Shown: positions 7,695-15,881, counted from the stretch's first letter. The stretch is 64,000 nucleotides of DNA from a virus (IMGVR_UViG_3300008113_011148:1-64000), one strand, 5' to 3'. Numbers and translations are program-made. Notes: generated by a model from the sequence alone, not told the origin.

Positions 7695-8870
7695 TTAGTT
7701 GAGCATTTGTTTGAAATTTTCAATTTCAATTCTTTTTATTTCATCACCTAAGGCTTTTCCTTTGAAACCTTGTGACATCAATTCCTGAGCAGATGTTGTT
7801 GGTTTGTATTCTACAAACTTTATTTTTACTGGATCATTTATACCTAACGCTCTAAACCATTCTAAAATAGTTTTATCTTCTATATGACATTGTAATTTTG
7901 ATTTATGTAAATCAAATGCAGTATCTGCTGTTAATTCTAAAAGTCTAATTAAAAAGACAACTTTAGAAGCTATCTGAGAATCTATTCTATATTCTTGCAC
8001 TAATCTTTTTTCTAAACCATCTGTATTCTCATTTTTAAAAAGGTTGGCAATCACAACAACAAAGTCTTTACTATCAACTAATTCAGTATTGATGTTAGAT
8101 CCTGGAAATACTTCAGACCACATATCAAATTTAGTAAAGAAGTTAAGATAATTTCTATAGTCTTTTGCTTGTTTCCAAGACTTGCACATTTCTTCCCAAA
8201 TTCTTTCTTGAGAAATTCTTTTCATTTCACCACTTTCAGGATCAATGTTTTCTAATTGTTTTCTTTTTTCAATTGCCTTCTCGGTATCTTTATGTAGTGG
8301 GTGTCCATATCTTGAAGCAAAACGGAAAGCTCTTAAAATTCTTAAAGAATCTTCATCAAATCTTTCAATCGGATCACCAACCATTTGAGTGACACCTTGC
8401 TCTAAATGTTCACGACCACCAGTCAAATCAACTATTTCTTTTTTATCTAAATCGTAAAAAAGCGCATTATATGTTAAGTCTCTTCGTTTAACATCATCTT
8501 CAATAGTAACTCCTAATTTTACTTCAGGGTTTCTACCTTTTGAAACATCTTCTCTGAATGTAGCAATTTCCATACCCATTGGTTGATCGTTGGTAAATAC
8601 AACAACAACTCCGAATGCCTTACCCTGTAAATTGGTTTTGTATTTATTTCCTAATATTTCTAATACTTCATCTGGAAGTGCATCAGTCGCTAAGTCAAAG
8701 TCTTTAGGAGTATCTCCAGTTAAGAAGTCTCTAACGGCTCCTCCAACAACATATAGTTTCTTGCCTTTTGATTTGAAAAGTAATTGTAAATCTTTTACAG
8801 ACTCTGGAATAATATCCCACATATTGTCTGATTTTGATTCTAAAAATTGTTTATATTTTTTTATTTTCAT
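7695..8870 (-). CDS. CCA-adding tRNA nucleotidyltransferase with capsid-targeting-like N-terminus
   Basis: A 391-residue class II tRNA nucleotidyltransferase or poly(A) polymerase relative. It shows GGAVRD (43-48), the metal-binding DFDLATD (57-63), VKRRDLTYNAL near 130 and the ERFDEDSLRILRAFRFASR helix, followed by an all-helical C-terminal half. These enzymes add or repair the 3' CCA of tRNA. The first residues, MKIKKYKQFLES, precede the catalytic domain and match the recurrent peptide of this window (hydrophobic-x-Glu at 9-11), so the enzyme may be packaged and injected; that is inference. A TGAATATATA box lies 5 nt before the ATG. CCA-adding and poly(A)-adding activity cannot be distinguished by eye. 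Confidence 0.85.
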   Translation of the reverse strand: MKIKKYKQFLESKSDNMWDIIPESVKDLQLLFKSKGKKLYVVGGAVRDFLTGDTPKDFDLATDALPDEVLEILGNKYKTNLQGKAFGVVVVFTNDQPMGMEIATFREDVSKGRNPEVKLGVTIEDDVKRRDLTYNALFYDLDKKEIVDLTGGREHLEQGVTQMVGDPIERFDEDSLRILRAFRFASRYGHPLHKDTEKAIEKRKQLENIDPESGEMKRISQERIWEEMCKSWKQAKDYRNYLNFFTKFDMWSEVFPGSNINTELVDSKDFVVVIANLFKNENTDGLEKRLVQEYRIDSQIASKVVFLIRLLELTADTAFDLHKSKLQCHIEDKTILEWFRALGINDPVKIKFVEYKPTTSAQELMSQGFKGKALGDEIKRIEIENFKQMLN

Positions 8871-8875
8871 ATAGC

Positions 8876-8885
8876 TATATATTCA
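8876..8885 (-). promoter_or_regulatory. Late-promoter-like box TGAATATATA
   Basis: A one-base variant of the recurrent box, 5 nt before the ATG of the CCA-adding enzyme gene. Confidence 0.4.
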
Positions 8886-8904
8886 GTAAAAGATAATAAA
8901 AAGT

Positions 8905-9402
8905 TTAGTATATGACTATACCGAACTCTATAAAATTAGAAGGTGAAACCTCTCTGAAACTTTTGTTGAGATTGTCTATATTATATTCTAAAATAGAAAA
9001 TCTTGAATCACCACCACAAGTCCAAAAAAACAATTTTAAAGACTCTTCTCCTAAATAAAACTCAAGATGTTTGAGTGTGTTATAAAACCAACTGGTGTTA
9101 TATTTTCTTGGTTTTAAGAAATCATTTTTTATAAAATTTTTATCAAATTCAAAATTTATATAAATTTTAGGTTCGATAGATTTTTTTACCATTGTTGGTA
9201 ATTTTTTCAATGGAGTTTTAACCAAATTATTAAAATTTAGATCATCGTATGTGAATATATCAAACTCCATATCATTTTCTTGAAATTCAATTAGAATATC
9301 TTTAATGACTTTACAAGTCGATGTTAAATCTAATTGATTGTTTTCAAAATTAATTGAAGTGGATTCGTTAAATTTCTTTAAGTATTTCATAATGTATTTC
9401 AT
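8905..9402 (-). CDS. Unknown protein with capsid-targeting-like N-terminus
   Basis: A 165-residue protein. There are two in-frame starts 12 nt apart; the second (9390) gives MKYLKKFNEST, which matches the start of the neighbouring paralogues exactly, and is the more likely one. Possible prohead-protease cut after F-N-E. The rest is mixed alpha/beta without a recognised domain. It is the last gene of a five-gene run (13117 to 8905) of proteins with the same N-terminus, separated by 0-10 nt. Confidence 0.6.
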   Translation of the reverse strand: MKYIMKYLKKFNESTSINFENNQLDLTSTCKVIKDILIEFQENDMEFDIFTYDDLNFNNLVKTPLKKLPTMVKKSIEPKIYINFEFDKNFIKNDFLKPRKYNTSWFYNTLKHLEFYLGEESLKLFFWTCGGDSRFSILEYNIDNLNKSFREVSPSNFIEFGIVIY

Positions 9403-9405
9403 AAT

Positions 9406-10683
9406 TTAATCTCTATATAATGAATTTAATCTTGTTATTCTTAACTTATCTATAAATTCTTCAAACTCTGACAATTCAACTGGTCTTTCATCATGCTCAC
9501 ACCAAGTTTCTAATATATCTTCTTTAAAGTCTTTACCATTAGGTTGTATGTAATCGATGTCACCTTCAAAAAGAGCAACTAATAAGTTTCTGAATTTGAT
9601 TGCTTCCCTTCTATTAGCAAAATAAACTTCACTGAATTCAGACCCCTCAATTGATATTACACCCGATGGAGTAAGTGGTAGTTTCACACGATCTTCATCT
9701 GTATAATTTTGTGTAGTAAGATTGATATAAATATCTTGTAACCAAATTATACCATTCGCTCTATTTGTATAACCTTTAATATCACCACCAGCATACCAAT
9801 CTAAAACTTCTAAATCTTCTTCTGAAACTGGATGAACTCCAAACATAAATTGTGGCCAAAGATTATATCTATCAAAATCCATCCATTCTGGTAACAACTC
9901 ATTTTTGTAATAGTCAGAATTAAAATAAATTTGAATGTAACAGTTTGCAAACCTTATTTCACTTGCTGATCTACCAGTAAATCTTAATTGAAATTGACCT
10001 AACTTTTTTGCTTCTTCTAAAGCCTTTTTGTGTTTAGCTTCTACTTCTCTTTGCTTAATAGTTTCAGCCCAAGCTTTAAGTTGCTCAGGTCTTTTGATAT
10101 GACCTAACTTAGACAGTTTATCAGCAGCACTTATATATGTTTGTGGTTTTAATTCTTCATTAGTTGAAAGATGACCTCTTGTTTTATCTACAACAATTTT
10201 ATCTTTAGTGAAGGAAATCTCAAATGTGAATTTATTAACTCTATCAAAAGTCATTGGATCATAAACTTGTGATTTATTAATTTGAGGTCTTCTTTGGTAT
10301 TCTTTTTCAATAGACTTCACACCAAATGTTTCCGGATCTGTTGTCCAATGATAACCTTTAATTTTCTGGTTAATTGTGAATTCATCTTCTGATTCTTCAA
10401 AGTTTTCATCTTCTACACAAGTAAAGTGTTCTATTTCAAATCCTTCAGATTTTAAATAAGACCAAACTGATTCAATTTGAAGTTTTATATCTCCATAAGT
10501 GAATTCTTTAGCCCTACTTACAACAACTTTGACTCTTTCTTTTTGAGAATGATAATCTATTTCAGATACTTTAGTCTCAAAATCTTCATCTCTTAAATCA
10601 ATAAGCAAGTCTTCAATAGTTGATTTCAATTCTGAATTCAATCTAACACCAACAGCTTCTTCATATCTTTTTAAATACTTCAT
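9406..10683 (-). CDS. Tandem paralogue 4 of the KYLKRFNE family (long form)
   Basis: A 425-residue protein beginning MKYLKRYEEA. It shares two modules with the next three genes: TYISAADKLSKLGH followed by a WA-x(3)-[KE] helix (here about 180-220), and a late RREAIKFRNLL helix (about 360-372). The C-terminus SLYRD is shared with the adjacent paralogue. Uniquely, about 160 extra residues are inserted between the N-terminal peptide and the first module. No enzyme motif is seen. Packaging in the capsid is inferred from the N-terminus. Confidence 0.65.
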   Translation of the reverse strand: MKYLKRYEEAVGVRLNSELKSTIEDLLIDLRDEDFETKVSEIDYHSQKERVKVVVSRAKEFTYGDIKLQIESVWSYLKSEGFEIEHFTCVEDENFEESEDEFTINQKIKGYHWTTDPETFGVKSIEKEYQRRPQINKSQVYDPMTFDRVNKFTFEISFTKDKIVVDKTRGHLSTNEELKPQTYISAADKLSKLGHIKRPEQLKAWAETIKQREVEAKHKKALEEAKKLGQFQLRFTGRSASEIRFANCYIQIYFNSDYYKNELLPEWMDFDRYNLWPQFMFGVHPVSEEDLEVLDWYAGGDIKGYTNRANGIIWLQDIYINLTTQNYTDEDRVKLPLTPSGVISIEGSEFSEVYFANRREAIKFRNLLVALFEGDIDYIQPNGKDFKEDILETWCEHDERPVELSEFEEFIDKLRITRLNSLYRD

Positions 10684-10686
10684 CTC

Positions 10687-11547
10687 TTAATCTCTATATA
10701 AACCATTTACTGACATTCTCTTAACCGCCTCAATAGCTCCTTTATAAGTATCCTCTGTAAAAGGATTTTTTGGCCATGTATCTGGATTATTAATATCATA
10801 TTCATCTTCTCTACCTGGTAAAAACTTATCCATTAGTTTTTCTCTCCAGTCTTCTTCATCTAAAATAATTACCTCTTTTAATTGTTGAGCAATTGTTCTA
10901 CCTTTCCAAGTTCCCCAGTTAGCTTTTCCTTCTAATGTATTAGCTAATAAGTTTCTAAATTTCATAGCTTCTGCTCTTGAATTAAAATGGAATGTAAAAC
11001 TATCTCTATCTTCAAATCCACCAGCACCTGCCCTACAAAGAGGAACTGCACCTTTATCACAGAGTGTAAGCCAAAGTCTATTTGTCCAGTATCTATAATC
11101 ATCTCCCCACATTGAGTTATTTCTAAAATACACTATATCCCCGTCTTCACTTGTTTCTAACATTCTAAGTGTTTCGTCATCTGAAGGTATAATTGCAAAC
11201 TCCATAGCAATTCCCATATGCCAATCCATACCCTCATATATCCAATCCCATAATTGGTCTTTAAACCAATCAGATTCTAAACACATCTGTAGATAAAATT
11301 TACCAGAAAAAACATCTTTCTTATTTGACCCATAACCTCTTGTCATAGTAATATCAAATAGACCATACTCTTTATTTTCATCCTGAGCTTGTCTTAACTT
11401 TTGAGATTTCTCTCTTAATTCAACTTGAGTCGCATAATCTAATAATTCAGCACCTCTTCTTTTATGACCCATCTTAGTGAATTTATCACCAGCTGATCTA
11501 TAAGTAGATGCTTTTAACTCTTCATTAAATCTTTTTAAGTATTTCAT
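10687..11547 (-). CDS. Tandem paralogue 3 of the KYLKRFNE family
   Basis: A 286-residue protein beginning MKYLKRFNEELKASTYRSAG. The TY-x-SA-x-[DR]K-[FL]-x-KMGH module directly follows the N-terminal peptide, and SRAEAMKFRNLLANTLEG is the late helix. It ends GLYRD like its neighbour. The middle is Trp/Tyr-rich beta structure. It overlaps the next upstream gene by 4 nt, so the paralogues form one translation-coupled operon. Function unknown. Confidence 0.65.
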   Translation of the reverse strand: MKYLKRFNEELKASTYRSAGDKFTKMGHKRRGAELLDYATQVELREKSQKLRQAQDENKEYGLFDITMTRGYGSNKKDVFSGKFYLQMCLESDWFKDQLWDWIYEGMDWHMGIAMEFAIIPSDDETLRMLETSEDGDIVYFRNNSMWGDDYRYWTNRLWLTLCDKGAVPLCRAGAGGFEDRDSFTFHFNSRAEAMKFRNLLANTLEGKANWGTWKGRTIAQQLKEVIILDEEDWREKLMDKFLPGREDEYDINNPDTWPKNPFTEDTYKGAIEAVKRMSVNGLYRD

Positions 11548-12290
11548 ATCGTTGAGGAAAGTAAATTTGGAGATATTGTTCTAATGTAGTCAGCTGCATC
11601 TTCTAATTTAAATCCATAATCAGAAGAGAATGAATTCTCAGCTAAAATAGTATTAGTTAATTTTTCATAAAGGTCATCAGCATCAGTATATCCAGATGGA
11701 TAACCTAATTGTGGATTACTAAATATTTGAATTAGTAAGGTTTTAAATTTATTAGCAGAAGCTCTATCAGCAAAAGCCACTTTACCATTCATATCTTCAT
11801 CATAGTCCCAAAGTTCATATTTAGTGAATTTAACTTGATCGTCACTTAAATCATACTTCAATGTAAATATCTTACCCCAGAAGAAACCATTTCCAAAATC
11901 ATAGTCAGGACAAAGATCCATATATTGATAGATTAAATCTTCAGATGATGGAATAAGTCCTAAAAAGAAAGTGATTCCATTTTCAGGTTCATCAGAAAAT
12001 GCAAGTTCATCAAAGTTAATATCTAAGTGAAAGTCACCAGTAAGTGTATCACCCTTTCCTGTCCAACTTCTTTTTTCTGGATTTTTTATAGTCATCTTAA
12101 ATGTTCCAAAAGGAGAATAATCTTGTATGCGGTCTTGCCACTTAATCATTTCTTCTTTTTTCTCAGTTTCTTTGGCCCAATCTTTAAGAGCATTTGCTCT
12201 ATCGTGATGACCTAATTTATCTAATTTTCTAGCAGCAGACATATAAGTCTGTGGTCTTAATTCTTCGTTAAATTTCTTTAAATATTTCAT
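11544..12290 (-). CDS. Tandem paralogue 2 of the KYLKRFNE family
   Basis: A 248-residue protein beginning MKYLKKFNEELRPQTYMSAA, with KLDKLGHHDRANALKDWAKE directly after and the late DRASANKFKTLLIQIF helix. It is the same architecture as its neighbours but lacks the YRD ending. There is no signal peptide or membrane segment. Function unknown; the common frame suggests repeated gene duplication followed by rapid divergence of the middle. Confidence 0.65.
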   Translation of the reverse strand: MKYLKKFNEELRPQTYMSAARKLDKLGHHDRANALKDWAKETEKKEEMIKWQDRIQDYSPFGTFKMTIKNPEKRSWTGKGDTLTGDFHLDINFDELAFSDEPENGITFFLGLIPSSEDLIYQYMDLCPDYDFGNGFFWGKIFTLKYDLSDDQVKFTKYELWDYDEDMNGKVAFADRASANKFKTLLIQIFSNPQLGYPSGYTDADDLYEKLTNTILAENSFSSDYGFKLEDAADYIRTISPNLLSSTI

Positions 12291-12298
12291 ACTATTAA

Positions 12299-13117
12299 TT
12301 ATATTTCTCTAAACCAAGTCGATTGGCTACTTTTATCAATGTCAATTGAAAAAAGATTATTAACACTTATCTTATTTATTCTATCTTCAAAATCTTCTAT
12401 GTCGTCAGCTGAAGCATTTACACAACTAAGTAGTTCCATTACCTTTTCTTTGTGTGGTGATATTAAATCATTTAGTTGTCTTTTGAATTTTAGAGCAGAA
12501 GCTCTATCTGAAAATATTCCAAAATATGGATATTCTTTAGCATAATACTTTTTAACAGGCTTTGACTTCATAATCAAAACTTCATTTGTCCATTTATACA
12601 TACCATTTATATCAACTACCGCATCTCCAGTCATTGGCTCTTCAGTATCATAATCCCAATTATATTGGTCTAATCCTTCTTCCCAATTACTAAACCAAAC
12701 TTGAAATGAAAACATCGGTAAATTAGATGTTTTAATTTCTTGCCAGGAGTCATATTTATCTTTTGTTTCTTCAGCAGGTTGAAAAGTAAAATTAAAAGTC
12801 ACACAAAGTGGTTGATTACCAGCTGCCCAATATTCAACCATCTGTTCTGCTGAGTAATCAAAGGTCTTTAGTTCTGAAGAATTTGGTCTACCAAAATAAC
12901 AATCACATTTTGGATTAGTAAATTTAGCCGATTGAGCAATAACATTTGTGGTATTAGCCCAATGTATATTGTAAAAACCATACTGCTTCTCTAATCCATA
13001 GTCAATAAGAGGAGTTGCCCTTTTTTTACCACCACCTGGTAGCTGTCTTAATCTGTAACCAGCTTGTATATAGGTATTTGGTTTAAGCTCTTCGTTGAAT
13101 CTTTTAATATACTTCAT
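12299..13117 (-). CDS. Tandem paralogue 1 of the KYIKRFNE family
   Basis: A 272-residue protein beginning MKYIKRFNEELKPNTYIQAG, the first gene of the tandem run. The late helix DRASALKFKRQLNDLI is conserved, while the first module is degenerate (YRLRQLPGGGKKRA). The centre is Trp/Asn/Thr-rich. A TTAATATATA box lies 6 nt before the ATG and probably drives the whole run down to 8905. Function unknown. Confidence 0.65.
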   Translation of the reverse strand: MKYIKRFNEELKPNTYIQAGYRLRQLPGGGKKRATPLIDYGLEKQYGFYNIHWANTTNVIAQSAKFTNPKCDCYFGRPNSSELKTFDYSAEQMVEYWAAGNQPLCVTFNFTFQPAEETKDKYDSWQEIKTSNLPMFSFQVWFSNWEEGLDQYNWDYDTEEPMTGDAVVDINGMYKWTNEVLIMKSKPVKKYYAKEYPYFGIFSDRASALKFKRQLNDLISPHKEKVMELLSCVNASADDIEDFEDRINKISVNNLFSIDIDKSSQSTWFREI

Positions 13118-13123
13118 ACTTTT

Positions 13124-13133
13124 TATATATTAA
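13124..13133 (-). promoter_or_regulatory. Late-promoter-like box TTAATATATA (leftward)
   Basis: A perfect copy, 6 nt before the ATG of the first tandem paralogue. It is back to back with a rightward copy at 13138-13147. Confidence 0.5.
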
Positions 13134-13137
13134 GTTT

Positions 13138-13147
13138 TTAATATATA
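13138..13147 (+). promoter_or_regulatory. Late-promoter-like box TTAATATATA (rightward)
   Basis: A perfect copy, 4 nt before the ATG of the putative ADP-ribosyltransferase gene. Together with the leftward copy it makes a divergent pair inside a 34-nt intergenic gap. Confidence 0.5.
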
Positions 13148-13151
13148 ATTT

Positions 13152-13574
13152 ATGAAATGGATTAAATTATTCAATAAAATGAATGAGAATAATAGTGTTT
13201 TCTATAACAAAACCTCTGAGTTTATAATCAAAAGTTTACCTAAAGTCAAAGATGGTTATATCAGATTATGGAGAGGAAATAGACCAAATGAAGTGGGTAT
13301 AAATCCAAGTTATACTTCATCTTTAGAAGGAATAGCTTTACCATTTGTCTATGGATATGATGGAGTTTTGTCTTATATAGATTTACCAATTAGTGACATA
13401 TCAAACTATGAAGTTTCTGGTGGAGTTGATGGTGAAGAATTTATAATACCAAATTCTTTATTAAAAAATGTTGTTGTTGTTGATAAAATTCTATATAAAA
13501 AAAATTTACCAGATACATTATCAGTAGGTAATATATCATCATTTGATGATTTTGCTGATAATTTTCTTAAATAA
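13152..13574 (+). CDS. Putative small mono-ADP-ribosyltransferase with capsid-targeting-like N-terminus
   Basis: A 140-residue protein. After an N-terminus of the recurrent type (MKWIKLFNKMNENN) it shows the order of motifs of R-S-E ADP-ribosyltransferases: IRLWRG with R41, YTSSLEGIALPF with the Ser-Thr-Ser-like turn at 55-57 and the following A-x-x-F helix, and GEEFIIP with candidate catalytic E96. T4 Alt, which is packaged and injected to modify host RNA polymerase, belongs to the same superfamily. The -2 Glu/Gln of the classic [QE]-x-E motif is Gly here, so the assignment is a motif-level inference. A TTAATATATA box lies 4 nt upstream. Confidence 0.5.
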   Translation: MKWIKLFNKMNENNSVFYNKTSEFIIKSLPKVKDGYIRLWRGNRPNEVGINPSYTSSLEGIALPFVYGYDGVLSYIDLPISDISNYEVSGGVDGEEFIIPNSLLKNVVVVDKILYKKNLPDTLSVGNISSFDDFADNFLK

Positions 13575-13585
13575 ATATTTGAAGT

Positions 13586-13840
13586 ATGAGACGAATCAAA
13601 CTATTTGAAGATTTCAAGCAAAATAATGAAGAAGGAACTCTTATCACAATCGATGATATAATCAAATGTATTAAGAAAAGAGGAGTTATTTATTCTACAA
13701 TTGTTAAAGAGTATCCAGATAATGATCCGAAAGATCCAATCACTCCAGTTGATATAGATGAAGATGGTTTAATCACAGTTGATATAGACGGTAGAGAATA
13801 CTATGTTGATTTAGATGATGTTGAGAAAATCGAATACTAA
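13586..13840 (+). CDS. Small acidic protein with capsid-targeting-like N-terminus
   Basis: An 84-residue protein beginning MRRIKLFEDF, a member of the same N-terminal set with L-F-E at 6-8. The rest is acidic and beta-rich (VDIDEDGLITVDIDGREYYVDLDDVEK). It follows the putative ADP-ribosyltransferase by 11 nt and is probably co-expressed. An inhibitor or partner role is possible but nothing in the sequence proves it. Confidence 0.55.
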   Translation: MRRIKLFEDFKQNNEEGTLITIDDIIKCIKKRGVIYSTIVKEYPDNDPKDPITPVDIDEDGLITVDIDGREYYVDLDDVEKIEY

Positions 13841-14334
13841 TCTAAAAGTTTTTTTAATTTCAAATCTCGAAGAATAGATTTTGTTTTTTCATTTATAATT
13901 AATGGTATGTCATTTTCACTTCTGTAATTCATCCCAGTGAGGTCATAAACTAAGTTGTTGTAATTATCGATAATATTTCGCATTATCGATATATGTGGCT
14001 CATTATTTCTCCAAAGATTTTTTTTTGGAAATGGTATCCACATATCTATGTTTTTATTATTACAATATTCAATCAAATCTGTTATTTTGTGTGTGTCTTG
14101 CATATACACATCAGTGTGAAAAAGTATTAAATTTTTTCCATCTAATTTGTCAAATATTATTTTATCTGGATGATTGCATCCGAACTTAGTCCATAAATAT
14201 GTTTCTGCCAATTTATGTCGATATAATATCATACATTTTGGTAAATTATAAAAAATATGGAATGTAGCTCTCGCTGCTACATTCCATGCAAGTTTATAAT
14301 CAATACTCATATCAAATTCTAGTACATAAATCAT
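13837..14334 (-). CDS. Unknown protein of the C-terminal-tail set
   Basis: A protein of 165 residues from the ATG at 14334. A TTG 15 nt upstream lies inside a terminator stem, so it is not chosen. The sequence has W-N-V-A-A-R, IIFDKLDGKNLILFHTDVY and a polar C-terminal half, with no recognised family. It resembles predicted SLOG/TIR-like alpha/beta folds only vaguely. It ends LRDLKLKKLLD, the tail type shared by many neighbours (Arg, then Lys-[IL]-x-x-[IL]-[IL]). Confidence 0.55.
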   Translation of the reverse strand: MIYVLEFDMSIDYKLAWNVAARATFHIFYNLPKCMILYRHKLAETYLWTKFGCNHPDKIIFDKLDGKNLILFHTDVYMQDTHKITDLIEYCNNKNIDMWIPFPKKNLWRNNEPHISIMRNIIDNYNNLVYDLTGMNYRSENDIPLIINEKTKSILRDLKLKKLLD

Positions 14335-14338
14335 AATC

Positions 14339-14364
14339 AAAAAAGTCAACTTTGAAGTTGACTT
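14339..14364 (-). terminator. Rho-independent terminator after vWA gene
   Basis: A 10-bp stem (AAGTCAACTT / AAGTTGACTT, 2-nt loop) is followed by six T on the minus strand. It sits 4 nt after the stop of the vWA metallopeptidase gene and before the next minus-strand start. Confidence 0.8.
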
Positions 14365-14368
14365 ATTT

Positions 14369-15832
14369 TTATTTGTCGGTATTTTCTACCATAATTTGTT
14401 TTACTTTGTTGTTAGTTCTAGATATTGGAACTTTAACACCAATTGAAATCATTAATACTCTACCTCTAATTTTAGAAAGATCTAAGGAGTCACAATAACC
14501 ATCTGTCAAAACTACGGTGTTATATTCATTAAACTTCTCAGAAACTAAATCAATAGCAGGTTGAAGAATGGTACCACCAAGACCTTTGATAACAAGTGTT
14601 TCAAGTTTTTTCTTAGATTTAATGTTCTGAATCCATTTCACTTCTGTGTCAGCCTCAATAAGATTTACTTCAATATCATTTCTGTAGATGTAGGAAAGCA
14701 CTCTCTCAAAAGTTCCACCCATTGAACCAGATGTATCTAATATACAATTGATTTTTGTTTTGACTTTTCGACTACCTTTTAGTCCAGAAATTTGTTTTCT
14801 GTTTGGTTTTACTATTGTTTTTTCCTTCACCGTTCCAAAAATCATATTAGATACCGCTCTTTTGATTTCACGTAAATAATCTTTGCGTTTCTTACGTAGT
14901 TTGTTAAGAGTTTGTTCGACATTACCGGCTGATAATCCACGAGCGGCTAATCTTTCCATTACGTCTTTTACCATGCCTTCTCTCATTTCTTCAGGAACAT
15001 CATCGTTGATGTGCTTATCAAGATACTCACCATTTCCATTTTCCATGTCTTGAAAAATTTGTTCTTTAGACCAAGTATCAAGTGACTCACCATCTTTAGA
15101 TGGATTTTTACCATAAGGACCATAAGATGGTTTACCACTAGAGTCTTTACCACCCTCATTACCCGTTCCTTGGCAATCTGAACAAGACTCTCCTTCACCA
15201 GGATTTTGGCTCTGATCTTGTCCTGGTTGTTGACCTTCACCTTTATCATCTTGTTTCTCACCTTTACCGTCACCTGGTTGTTGACCATCTTGTTTTTTAC
15301 CAGAACCACCACAAGATTGACATTGAGAGTTTTGTTTTTGCTCTTTTTGCCATTTATCTTTTTCTTCTTTTAACCACTCATATAGTTCTTCGAAAATAAG
15401 TTTTCCGGTGTATTCTTTTGGAACAAAGAGTGCCATATTTTTACCATCTGGTGATTTTGGAATTTCAACAAAAGCGTGTGGAATATCCTCCCAGATAACG
15501 TGATTAATGATCATGTCTTGAGCAATGTTAGACAATTTATGATCATATTGACCTGTAATTGTTCTACGTGGATGGTTAAAAAGAAGGTGAAAGTCCTCGT
15601 GAAGAGTAATAAAATTTACTTCTTTCTGAGACATATTTTCTAAAAACTTTGGTGAATAGTAGAAGTTCATTCCTTTAGATGTAACATTAACCGCACAAGT
15701 TCCTATAGAATCTTGTTCGTGAAAATTAACGTGTAGGTTGAACTCACCATAGTAAGGTAAATTAACTTTAGTATCAATTAACATGGTTTGAATACCATTA
15801 AGTAATTTTTCGTGTATGTTCTTAATTATCAT
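14369..15832 (-). CDS. vWA metallopeptidase (DUF2201 type) with DnaJ-like CxxCxGxG motifs
   Basis: A 487-residue protein. The N-terminal part has a zinc-peptidase-like HEDFH (H78, E79, H82). The C-terminal domain is a von Willebrand A fold with the MIDAS motif DTSGSMGG, followed by VVLTDG. This is the architecture of DUF2201 proteins, which usually pair with MoxR-type AAA ATPases; no MoxR gene is adjacent, though PrkA is an AAA protein elsewhere in the window. Between the domains a Gly/Gln/Asp-rich linker carries two CxxCxGxG motifs (171-178, CQSCGGSG; 217-224, CSDCQGTG), the DnaJ zinc-finger signature. A TAnnTTTG promoter box lies 17 nt upstream. Confidence 0.8.
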   Translation of the reverse strand: MIIKNIHEKLLNGIQTMLIDTKVNLPYYGEFNLHVNFHEQDSIGTCAVNVTSKGMNFYYSPKFLENMSQKEVNFITLHEDFHLLFNHPRRTITGQYDHKLSNIAQDMIINHVIWEDIPHAFVEIPKSPDGKNMALFVPKEYTGKLIFEELYEWLKEEKDKWQKEQKQNSQCQSCGGSGKKQDGQQPGDGKGEKQDDKGEGQQPGQDQSQNPGEGESCSDCQGTGNEGGKDSSGKPSYGPYGKNPSKDGESLDTWSKEQIFQDMENGNGEYLDKHINDDVPEEMREGMVKDVMERLAARGLSAGNVEQTLNKLRKKRKDYLREIKRAVSNMIFGTVKEKTIVKPNRKQISGLKGSRKVKTKINCILDTSGSMGGTFERVLSYIYRNDIEVNLIEADTEVKWIQNIKSKKKLETLVIKGLGGTILQPAIDLVSEKFNEYNTVVLTDGYCDSLDLSKIRGRVLMISIGVKVPISRTNNKVKQIMVENTDK

Positions 15833-15849
15833 ATTTTTTAATATTTATA

Positions 15850-15857
15850 CAAATATA
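15850..15857 (-). promoter_or_regulatory. Bacteroidota-type -7 box TATATTTG
   Basis: Matches the TAnnTTTG element of the Bacteroidota housekeeping sigma factor. It lies 17 nt before the ATG of the vWA metallopeptidase gene. Confidence 0.55.
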
Positions 15858-15881
15858 ATATTTATAAATCAATAAACCTAA

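Noticed and set aside
14983-15312. A 109-residue frame on the minus strand inside the vWA metallopeptidase gene
   Set aside because: It is a shifted frame through the Gly/Gln-rich linker, giving a Val/Lys/Asn-rich translation without any domain; the main frame has clear motifs on both sides.
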